A stretch of 64,000 bases of DNA from assembly GCA_036262035.1 (NCBI GenBank), contig DATAJS010000013.1, positions 124,001 to 188,000 on the forward strand. Direction: 5' to 3'. The notes under the pieces were generated by a model. That model saw only the letters and a list, made by a program, of their open reading frames with translations. It had not been told where the DNA came from and searched no databases. Below, piece after piece: positions 58,095 to 64,000 of the stretch. This stretch comes from Burkholderiales bacterium (GTDB taxonomy: Bacteria; Pseudomonadota; Gammaproteobacteria; Burkholderiales; SG8-41). The translations under genes were made by a program, and so were the position numbers. Within the stretch, counting starts at the first letter, position 1, and the number at the start of each line of letters is the position of its first letter.

Positions 58095-59210
58095 ATGGCA
58101 AAACGCGACTATTACGAGGTGTTGGGGGTCAACAAAGACGCCTCGGAAGACGAGATCAAGAAGGCCTATCGCAAGCTCGCGATGAAATACCATCCGGACC
58201 GCAATCCGGATAACCCCAAGGCCGAAGAGCACTTCAAGGAAGCGAAAGAGGCGTACGAGATCCTGACGGACTCGAACAAGCGCGCCGCGTACGATCACTA
58301 CGGTCATGCCGGCGTGGATCCGAACTCGGCGGCCGGTGCGGGCGCGGGCTTCGGCGGCTTCTCCGACGCGTTCGGCGACATCTTCAGCGACATCTTCGGC
58401 GGCGGCCGCCAGCGCTCGACCGTGTTCCGCGGCGCGGACCTGCGTTACAACCTCGAGATCTCGCTCGAGGACGCGGCGCGCGGCACCGAGACGCGCATCC
58501 GCATTCCCGCGCTCGAAGAGTGCGAGACGTGCAAAGGCACCGGCGCCAAGCCCGGCACGCAGCCCACGCAGTGCACGACCTGCGGCGGCCACGGCCAGGT
58601 GCGGATGCAGCAGGGATTTTTCTCGATCCAGCAGACGTGTCCCAAGTGTCACGGCACCGGCAAGATGATCAAGGACCCGTGTCAGCCGTGCGGCGGCACC
58701 GGCCGCATCAAGCAGCAGAAGACGCTGTCGGTGAAGATCCCGGCGGGCGTGGACGAAGGCGATCGCATCCGTCTTTCGGGCGAAGGCGAAGCCGGCGTCA
58801 ACGGCGGGCCTCCCGGCGACCTCTACGTCGTGATGCACATCAAGCCGCACCAGGTTTTCACGCGCGACCACAACGACCTGCACTGCGAGATGCCGATCAG
58901 CTTCACCACGGCCGCGCTCGGCGGCGAGATCGAGATCCCGACGCTCGACGGCTACGCCAAGATCAAGGTGCCGTCGGAAACGCAGAGCGGGAAAGTGTTT
59001 CGGCTGCGCGGCAAGGGCATCAAGGGCGTGCGCTCCAACGCGCACGGCGACCTGCTCTGCCACGTCATCGTCGAGACGCCGGTCAACCTCACCTCCCGGC
59101 AGAAGGAACTGCTGCAGGAGTTCGAGGCGATCAGCGGCACGGACGCGGAGCGCCACAATCCGCGCGCCAAGTCGTGGATGGACAAGGTCAAGGAATTCTT
59201 CGAATCATAG
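58095..59210 (+). CDS. dnaJ: molecular chaperone DnaJ (Hsp40)
   Basis: 371-aa type I J-protein. The J domain (1-70) contains [10 protein letters not shown] with the HPD motif that triggers DnaK ATPase. A Gly/Phe-rich linker follows, then four zinc-finger repeats ([32 protein letters not shown]) and the C-terminal client-binding domains. ATG 58095 is preceded by the repeat arm and CAAAAAC, not by a Shine-Dalgarno sequence. It is probably transcribed from the dnaK promoters through the 450-bp repeat/pseudogene spacer. Confidence 0.97.
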   Translation: MAKRDYYEVLGVNKDASEDEIKKAYRKLAMKYHPDRNPDNPKAEEHFKEAKEAYEILTDSNKRAAYDHYGHAGVDPNSAAGAGAGFGGFSDAFGDIFSDIFGGGRQRSTVFRGADLRYNLEISLEDAARGTETRIRIPALEECETCKGTGAKPGTQPTQCTTCGGHGQVRMQQGFFSIQQTCPKCHGTGKMIKDPCQPCGGTGRIKQQKTLSVKIPAGVDEGDRIRLSGEGEAGVNGGPPGDLYVVMHIKPHQVFTRDHNDLHCEMPISFTTAALGGEIEIPTLDGYAKIKVPSETQSGKVFRLRGKGIKGVRSNAHGDLLCHVIVETPVNLTSRQKELLQEFEAISGTDAERHNPRAKSWMDKVKEFFES

Positions 59211-59214
59211 ACGC

Positions 59215-59240
59215 GCTGCGGCCGACAAGTCGGCCGCAGC
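59215..59240. terminator. 12-bp perfect hairpin after dnaJ
   Basis: GCTGCGGCCGAC (59215-59226) pairs with GTCGGCCGCAGC (59229-59240) around AA, starting 5 bp after the dnaJ stop. No U-tract follows. It is a likely 3' end or stability hairpin for the dnaK-dnaJ mRNA. Confidence 0.6.
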
Positions 59241-59257
59241 AATCGTCCAGTGAACGC

Positions 59258-59287
59258 CTCGGAGGGAAACCAAGGTTTCCCTCCGAG
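59258..59287. repeat. perfect 14-bp-arm palindrome, GGAGGGAAACC family, copy 2
   Basis: CTCGGAGGGAAACC (59258-59271) and GGTTTCCCTCCGAG (59274-59287) are perfect arms separated by AA. The core GGAGGGAAACC-NN-GGTTTCCCTCC equals that at 13891-13920, and both are followed by a GCTCGCTCGCGCTCGCT-like stretch. They are two copies of one interspersed repeat. Confidence 0.82.
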
Positions 59288-59338
59288 ACCTCCTTTCCTT
59301 GGGCTCGCTCGCGCTCGCTCCGCCGCCTTAGCTCGCAG

Positions 59339-59412
59339 GGTGCGTGGTAACGCACCGCGGGCCCCTCGCACGCGATTTGCATAAGGCCCGGCAAGACTGC
59401 CGGGCCTTTTTG
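59339..59412 (+). terminator. small palindrome plus Rho-independent terminator upstream of hppD
   Basis: GGTGCGT-GGTA-ACGCACC (59339-59356) is followed by a classical terminator: AAGGCCCGGCA (59383-59393), loop AGAC, TGCCGGGCCTT (59398-59408) and a run of T to 59412. It ends 30 bp before the hppD ATG. It would stop read-through from dnaJ, but it may also act as an attenuator if the hppD promoter lies upstream of it. Confidence 0.85.
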
Positions 59413-59442
59413 TTGTACGGTGCCCGCAGGGAACGGAGGCGC

Positions 59443-60486
59443 ATGGCGACTTCGATTCACAACCCGATGGGTACGGACGGATTCGAGTTCATCGAATACA
59501 CCGCCCCGGACACGCGCGCCCTCGCCCGGCTCTTCGAGAACATGGGTTTCACGGCGGTCGCGCAGCATCGTTCCAAGGACGTCACGCTCTACCGTCAGGG
59601 CGACATCAACTTCGTCCTCAACCACGAGCCGGACAGCTTCGCGCAGGCTTTCGCACGCGTGCACGGGCCGTCGGTCTGCGCGTTCGCGATCCGCGTCAAG
59701 GACGCGGCGCATGCCTACAAGCGCGCGCTCGAGCTCGGCGCCAAGCCGCACCGCGGCGAAGTCGGGCCGATGGAGCTCAACATCCCGGCGATCCGCGGCA
59801 TCGGCGGCAGCGTCATCTATCTCATCGATCGCTACGGTGACACCGGCACCATCTACGACGTCGACTTCAAAGCCATCGCGCCAGCGCAGCAACCCGGCGT
59901 CGGCCTGCGCTACATCGACCACATCACGCACAACGTCCACCAGGGCCGCATGGACCACTGGGCGCAGTTCTACGAGCGGCTCTTCGACTTCCGCGAGATC
60001 CGCTTTTTCGACATCCACGGCGTGAAGACCGGCCTGCGCTCGCGCGCGCTGACGAGCCCGTGCGGCAAGATCCGCATCCCGATCAACGAGCCGACCGACG
60101 ACAAGTCGCAGGTCGAGGAATACCTCGACGCCTATCACGGCGAAGGCATACAGCACATCGCGCTGGCGACGGGCGACATCTACGCCACGGTCGAAGCGCT
60201 CGCGGCCGGCGGCATGGCGTTCATGCATACGCCGCACGCGTATTTCGAGGCGGTCGACGCGCGCGTGCCGCAGCACGGCGAAGACCTGGCGAGGCTGGAA
60301 AGGAACGGGATACTCATCGACGGCAAGCGCGGCGATCTTCTCCTGCAGATCTTCACCGAGACCGTGATCGGACCGATCTTCTTCGAGATCATCCAGAGGA
60401 AAGGCAACGAAGGCTTCGGCGAAGGCAACTTCCAGGCGCTGTTCGAAGCGATCGAGCGCGACCAGATCGCGCGCGGGGTCGTATGA
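59443..60486 (+). CDS. hppD: 4-hydroxyphenylpyruvate dioxygenase
   Basis: 347-aa non-haem iron enzyme converting 4-hydroxyphenylpyruvate to homogentisate in tyrosine catabolism. It has two glyoxalase/VOC-fold halves. Predicted iron ligands are His160 (IDHITHNV), His238 (IQHIAL) and Glu315 (FFEIIQRKG). ATG 59443 follows GGAGG; the longer frame would begin upstream of the terminator hairpin. Its TGA overlaps the next ATG (ATGA). It is the first gene of a three-gene overlapping operon. Confidence 0.94.
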   Translation: MATSIHNPMGTDGFEFIEYTAPDTRALARLFENMGFTAVAQHRSKDVTLYRQGDINFVLNHEPDSFAQAFARVHGPSVCAFAIRVKDAAHAYKRALELGAKPHRGEVGPMELNIPAIRGIGGSVIYLIDRYGDTGTIYDVDFKAIAPAQQPGVGLRYIDHITHNVHQGRMDHWAQFYERLFDFREIRFFDIHGVKTGLRSRALTSPCGKIRIPINEPTDDKSQVEEYLDAYHGEGIQHIALATGDIYATVEALAAGGMAFMHTPHAYFEAVDARVPQHGEDLARLERNGILIDGKRGDLLLQIFTETVIGPIFFEIIQRKGNEGFGEGNFQALFEAIERDQIARGVV

Positions 60487-61610
60487 GCCGGCAGTGGATC
60501 GCGTTTCCCGTCGTCGAAGGCGTCGCCTCGCGCCAGGCGCACGCCGATCTCCCCGAAGGCACCTACGAGCGCGAGCTCGGCAAGGAAGGTTTTTACGGGC
60601 CGTCGACGCAGATGATCCACCGCCATCCGCCGACCGCGTGGACGGGGTTCGAAGGACCGCTGCGTCCCCGCGCATTCGATACCACGAGGATCGAAGCGAG
60701 CACCGCGTCGCCGTGGGACGCGACGCTGCTGCTCTCCAACGAGCACGTGCGCATCCGGCACTGGCGCATCGACCGGGCTATGGACCACCTCGTGCGCAAC
60801 AGCGACGGCGACGAGCTCATCTTCGTGCACGCGGGCGAAGCCGACCTCTATTGCGATTACGGCCACCTCGCGCTGACCGAAGGCGATTACGTGATGCTGC
60901 CGCGCGGCACGATGTGGCGCATCGAAGTGAAGTCGCCGTTCTTGGCGCTGCTCGTCGAAGCGACGAACGAGAGCTACGGCCTGCCCGACAAAGGCATCGT
61001 AGGCCAGCACGCGGTGTTCGATCCCGCGGCGCTCGACGTGCCGCGGCTCGACGACGCTTTCCGCGCGCAAGCAGGGGACGGCGAATGGCGCGTGGCGATC
61101 AAGCGCCGCGGCGCGCTGTCGACGCAGCGCTTCGGCCACAACCCGCTCGACGCGATCGGCTGGCACGGCACGCTCACCCCGGTGCGCATCAACTGGCGGT
61201 CGATCCGCCCGCTGATGAGCCATCGCGCGCACCTGCCGCCGTCGGCGCACACCACGTTCGCGTCGGCGCGCTTCGTCGTCTGCACCTTCTGTCCCCGCCC
61301 GCTGGAATCCGACCCGGGCGCGCTCAAGGTGCCGTTCTTCCACAACAACGACGATTACGACGAGATGATCTTCTACCACGCGGGGAACTTCTTCTCGCGC
61401 GACAACATCCATCCGGGGATGATGACCCTGCACCCCAGCGGGTTCACGCACGGGCCGCACCCCAAGGCGTTCAAGGCGGGCGCCGGCGGCACGCGTACTG
61501 CCACGGATGAAGTCGCCGTCATGATCGATGCACGCGACGCGCTGGACGTCGCGCCACTGCCCGAAGGTGTCGAATGGACCGGTTACGTGGACTCGTGGAA
61601 AAGCGCATGA
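60483..61610 (+). CDS. hmgA: homogentisate 1,2-dioxygenase-like protein
   Basis: 375-aa cupin-type iron dioxygenase that should open the homogentisate ring to maleylacetoacetate. It is shorter than the roughly 430-aa classical HmgA. Candidate ligands are His287 and Glu294 (FFHNNDDYDEMIF) and His323 (PSGFTHGPHP). An N-terminal half-cupin (DELIFVHAGEADLYCDYGHL) resembles that of the family. Position directly after hppD with 4-nt overlap fits the pathway. No fumarylacetoacetate hydrolase gene is visible in the operon. Another ring-cleaving activity cannot be excluded. Confidence 0.86.
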   Translation: MSRQWIAFPVVEGVASRQAHADLPEGTYERELGKEGFYGPSTQMIHRHPPTAWTGFEGPLRPRAFDTTRIEASTASPWDATLLLSNEHVRIRHWRIDRAMDHLVRNSDGDELIFVHAGEADLYCDYGHLALTEGDYVMLPRGTMWRIEVKSPFLALLVEATNESYGLPDKGIVGQHAVFDPAALDVPRLDDAFRAQAGDGEWRVAIKRRGALSTQRFGHNPLDAIGWHGTLTPVRINWRSIRPLMSHRAHLPPSAHTTFASARFVVCTFCPRPLESDPGALKVPFFHNNDDYDEMIFYHAGNFFSRDNIHPGMMTLHPSGFTHGPHPKAFKAGAGGTRTATDEVAVMIDARDALDVAPLPEGVEWTGYVDSWKSA

Positions 61611-62413
61611 GCGCCGGAGGCTTCGACGCGTTTCAGTCGCGCATAGCCGCGGAGCTCCTGAACCATCGCGTCATCGTGGACAACGCCTACACGCGCTGGT
61701 TCGCGTCAGGAGAGCAGAACGAAGCGCAGCTGAAAGCGTTCGTCGTGCAGTTCTCGGTGTTCTCGAACCAGTTCCTGATCGCCCAGATGAACAAGGTGAT
61801 CAACGCCGATACGCTGGAAGGCATGCGCGCGTCGAAAGAGATACTGGCGAACGAGCTCGGGGTGACGTTCAACAAGGCCGGCATCGAGCGCTCGGGGTTG
61901 TCGAAGGCGTACGATCCCGATCACGCCGGCATCGAAGGCAGCGTGCAGGGCGGGCTCTTCCACTTCGAAGCCGGCCATTTCGAATGGCTGTGGCAGGTCG
62001 CGAAACAGCTCGGGCTCTCGTTCGAGGAAGTCGGCCACCGCCGCAACGGCACCGCGCCGACCCTGCACTTCTGCGACGAGCTCATCCGCCTCTACGGCGG
62101 CGACAACTACGAGATCTCGCAGGCGGCGAGCTTCGCGGTCGAGAACTGGGCCGCGGCCGGTTTCTGGAAAGAGCTCATCCAGGGCTTCGCGCGCTACAAC
62201 CAAAGGCACGGCACCAGGCTGCCGCTCGGCTTCTTCGTCTGGCACGACCGCCTCGAGGCGCAGCACGCGCGCCACACCCGGGAAGAGCTCGAGGAGTACT
62301 ACGGCGAGACGGCGCTCGACGAGGACGACTTCATCCGTTACGGCAACCGGATGCTCGACGGCGTGGCGGCGTTCTGGGACGGGCTCGAAGCGCAGCGCCA
62401 GGGGCTGGCCTGA
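61607..62413 (+). CDS. heme-oxygenase-fold (TENA/PqqC-like, iron-containing redox) protein
   Basis: 268-aa all-helical protein of the iron-containing redox enzyme/heme-oxygenase-like fold. Candidate metal ligands are the Glu/His residues in SVQGGLFHFEAGHFEWLWQV, VENWAAAGFWKE and WHDRLEAQHARHTREELEEY; the last has the spacing of a core-helix E..H pattern. It could be a di-iron oxidase/oxygenase. ATG 61607 overlaps the homogentisate-dioxygenase-like stop (ATGA), so it belongs to the tyrosine/homogentisate operon, where no such enzyme is part of the standard pathway. The function is unknown. Confidence 0.75.
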   Translation: MSAGGFDAFQSRIAAELLNHRVIVDNAYTRWFASGEQNEAQLKAFVVQFSVFSNQFLIAQMNKVINADTLEGMRASKEILANELGVTFNKAGIERSGLSKAYDPDHAGIEGSVQGGLFHFEAGHFEWLWQVAKQLGLSFEEVGHRRNGTAPTLHFCDELIRLYGGDNYEISQAASFAVENWAAAGFWKELIQGFARYNQRHGTRLPLGFFVWHDRLEAQHARHTREELEEYYGETALDEDDFIRYGNRMLDGVAAFWDGLEAQRQGLA

Positions 62414-62420
62414 AAGTAAA

Positions 62421-62535
62421 GCAATCGACCGCAAAGGACGCAAAGGAAAGCTGAACATCGCGCACTCATGACGACGCGACGTTAATTAACCTTTGCGTCC
62501 TTTGCGTCCTTTGCGTCCTTTGCGGTTGATTAGCT
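62421..62535. repeat. inverted array of CAAAGGACG units between convergent genes
   Basis: The left arm GACCGCAAAGGACGCAAAGG (62428-62447) and right arm (62490-62530) with four CCTTTGCGT units and GCGGTTGATTAGCTTTC are inverted. The flanks also match (AAAGCAATCGACC against GGTTGATTAGCTTT). The loop includes GTTAATTAAC (62482-62491). The same 9-mer occurs as a single arm at 1813-1839, 60 kb away. Confidence 0.84.
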
Positions 62536-62547
62536 TTCGATCTTGCT

Positions 62548-63519
62548 TTAAATCCAGCCCACTTTCCTGAATCGGTAGAACAGGTATACGTCCACCGCGA
62601 CCATCGCGCCGACCGCGAGCGGATAGCCGAACGTCCAGTGCAGCTCGGGCATGAACTCGAAATTCATGCCGTAGACGCCCGCGATCATCGTCGGCACCGC
62701 CACCAGCGCGCCGTAGGACGCGAGGCGTTTGACGATCTCTCCTTCGTTCACCGTCACCAGGGACAGGTTCACCGAGATCGCGGTGGTCAGCATGTCGCGC
62801 AGGCTGTCGATGCGCTGGGTGATCCGGTAGAGGTGGTCGTAGACGTCGCGGAAGTATTCCTGGGTGTTCGCGGTGACGGCCGGGACGCGCCCGCCGTAGA
62901 GCTTGCCGACCGCTTCGTGCGCCGGCCCGGCCGCGTGGCGCAGCAGCACGAGCTGGCGCTTCAACGCGTAGAGCGCCTGGACGGCGCTGCGGCCGGCGTC
63001 GTCGCGGAAGATGCGCTCCTCGATCGCCTCCAGCTTGTCCTCGAGCGCATCCATGATCGGAAAGTAGCGGTCGACGATCTTGTCGATGAGCGCGTACAGC
63101 ACGTAGCCGGGACCTTCCTTGAGGAGCTCGGGCTCGCGTTCGGCACGCGCGCGAACCTCGCGGAAGCCCTCGCGCGTCCTCTTGCGCACGGTCAGGATGT
63201 AGTCCTTCCCGACGAAGATGTTCACCTCGCCTTCGTGGATCTCGCAGTCCGGCTCGGTCAGTTCCAGCGTGTGCATCACCACGAACACGCAATCGCCGTA
63301 CTCCTCGACCTTCGGCCGCTGGTGCCCGTGCAGCGCGTCTTCGACCGCGAGCTCGTGCAGGCAGAACTGCTCGCGCATTTCCTCGAGCTCCTCGGGCTCG
63401 GGGTCCCGGACCGCGACCCATACGAAGCGTCCGGGCTTGCCCAGGTGCAGGTGGATGTCTTCTTGCGCGATCTCGGCGAGCCTGCGGCCGTTCTCGTACG
63501 CGACGCAGCTGATCAGCAT
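62548..63519 (-). CDS. corA: CorA-family magnesium/divalent cation transporter
   Basis: 323-aa pentameric channel subunit. A large N-terminal cytoplasmic domain leads into the long stalk helix. Two C-terminal transmembrane helices flank the signature YGMNFEFMPEL, with the GMN selectivity loop followed by MPEL. ATG 63519 (MLISCVAYENG) follows GGAGGAG, better than the upstream in-frame ATGs at 63543 and 63612. It is divergent from the dehydrogenase-like gene at 63616. Confidence 0.92.
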   Translation of the reverse strand: MLISCVAYENGRRLAEIAQEDIHLHLGKPGRFVWVAVRDPEPEELEEMREQFCLHELAVEDALHGHQRPKVEEYGDCVFVVMHTLELTEPDCEIHEGEVNIFVGKDYILTVRKRTREGFREVRARAEREPELLKEGPGYVLYALIDKIVDRYFPIMDALEDKLEAIEERIFRDDAGRSAVQALYALKRQLVLLRHAAGPAHEAVGKLYGGRVPAVTANTQEYFRDVYDHLYRITQRIDSLRDMLTTAISVNLSLVTVNEGEIVKRLASYGALVAVPTMIAGVYGMNFEFMPELHWTFGYPLAVGAMVAVDVYLFYRFRKVGWI

Positions 63520-63615
63520 CGTTTTCTCCTCCGGGGCGATCATAACGCCAGCCCGTCTTGACACGTGCATGCGGCGACACCAATCTGCCGCACTTCGACA
63601 AGGGAGAAGCATGGG

Positions 63616-64000
63616 ATGGACCGCATACTCATCACCGGCGCGGCCGGCGAGATCGGCAGCACTTTGCGAGCAGGCTTACGCGGCGCTTACGAGCTGCTGC
63701 GGTCGAGCGACGTGCGGCCGCTGGAAGCGCCCGGCGCGGGCGAGGACACGATGCATGCCGACCTCACCGACTCAGCGGGCGTCGCGAAGCTCATGGACGG
63801 CATCGACTGCGTGGTGCACCTGGGCGGCGTCCCGCGCGAAGGTCCGTGGGACGCGATCCTCCACAACAACATCGAAGGCACCTACAACGTCTTCGAAGCC
63901 GCGCGCGGCGCGGGGGTGAAGCGCGTGATCTTCGCGAGCTCGAACCACACTATCGGGTATCACCGCGTGGGCAAGCGCGTCGGCGTGGAAGAGCCGGTGC
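63616..64000 (+). CDS. NAD-dependent epimerase/dehydratase, uronate dehydrogenase-like (3' end outside window)
   Basis: The first 128 residues of a Rossmann-fold extended SDR are visible. The NAD loop is ILITGAAGEIGSTLR (TGxxGxxG), with D at the DLTD contact and CVVHLGG after beta-4. FASSNHTIGYH matches the SSNH motif typical of uronate dehydrogenases, which oxidise glucuronate or galacturonate to aldarolactones. ATG 63616 is in frame with these motifs; the ATG five bases upstream opens another frame that encodes nothing recognisable. The catalytic YxxxK lies beyond the window. Confidence 0.83.
   Translation, partial: MDRILITGAAGEIGSTLRAGLRGAYELLRSSDVRPLEAPGAGEDTMHADLTDSAGVAKLMDGIDCVVHLGGVPREGPWDAILHNNIEGTYNVFEAARGAGVKRVIFASSNHTIGYHRVGKRVGVEEPV

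Noticed and set aside
59344-59442. Extended N-terminus for hppD from the upstream in-frame ATG
   Set aside because: It would translate the terminator hairpin, and family similarity begins at ATG 59443, which has a strong ribosome-binding site.
63218-63919. 233-codon plus-strand frame at the end of the window
   Set aside because: It runs antisense to corA and out of frame with the Rossmann-fold gene starting at 63616; it is Ser/Arg-rich with no motifs.

Overview
The window is high-GC, densely coded chromosomal DNA from a betaproteobacterium, most likely Burkholderiales or a close relative. The evidence is gene order: yhbY/rlmE-ftsH-folP-glmM-tpiA-secG-tRNA-Leu(GAG)-nuoABCDEFGHIJKLMN, greA-carB-carA-dapB-bamE/fur, and recN-nadK/hrcA-hemH-grpE-dnaK-dnaJ. 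Orphan Bug-type tripartite tricarboxylate receptors point the same way. No IS element, prophage, CRISPR array or rRNA is visible.

Layout. 1-4.0 kb (minus): a catabolic cluster made of two copies of an alpha/beta-hydrolase plus Bug receptor module. It diverges from an FCD-type GntR regulator (4.1-4.8 kb), with a palindromic operator between them, followed by marC. 5.4-9.0 kb: an intergenic DnaA-box cluster, a fused membrane/spermidine-synthase-like protein, a threonine-dehydratase-like enzyme and a 65-aa unknown. 9.0-11.6 kb: a two-subunit molybdenum hydroxylase. 11.8-15.3 kb: ydcH, a DUF6152/DUF6644-like/dsbB operon, arfB and two c-type cytochromes. 15.4-17.5 kb: a two-domain acyltransferase/acyl-ACP synthetase (aas). 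17.7-20.9 kb: an RpfF-type DSF synthase followed by a MerR-PAS-GGDEF-EAL protein, the most interesting signalling locus here. 21-36.2 kb: nudF-like Nudix hydrolase and the complete nuo operon for complex I. 36.3-43.2 kb: tRNA-Leu, secG, tpiA, glmM, folP, ftsH, rlmE and divergent yhbY. 43.3-49.6 kb: greA, carBA, dapB, bamE. 49.7-59.2 kb: fur, recN, nadK, then hrcA, hemH, grpE, dnaK, a broken four-helix-bundle gene, dnaJ. 59.4-62.4 kb: a tyrosine/homogentisate operon (4-hydroxyphenylpyruvate dioxygenase, homogentisate-dioxygenase-like protein, heme-oxygenase-fold protein). 62.5-64 kb: corA and the start of a uronate-dehydrogenase-like gene.

Genes within operons are tightly packed, with many 4-nt ATGA or 1-nt TGATG overlaps. 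Heat-shock control is visible: grpE and dnaK each have a good sigma-32 promoter, and no CIRCE is seen beside hrcA.

The unusual structure is in the gaps. At least a dozen intergenic spaces hold inverted repeats whose arms are themselves short tandem arrays of 7-9 bp units (GTGAAACGT, GTGAACGG, GTGTTGAGT, GGATTCA, GGTGATGA, CAAAGGACG). They abut stop and start codons, sometimes supply them (carA stop, hemH start), remove recognisable ribosome-binding sites, and enclose either a short loop, a terminator (folP-ftsH gap) or a four-helix-bundle pseudogene (dnaK-dnaJ gap). A second class of ordinary palindromes ends in GTAG...CTAC and provides stop codons of flanking genes. These may be a repeat system that has not been described as such.
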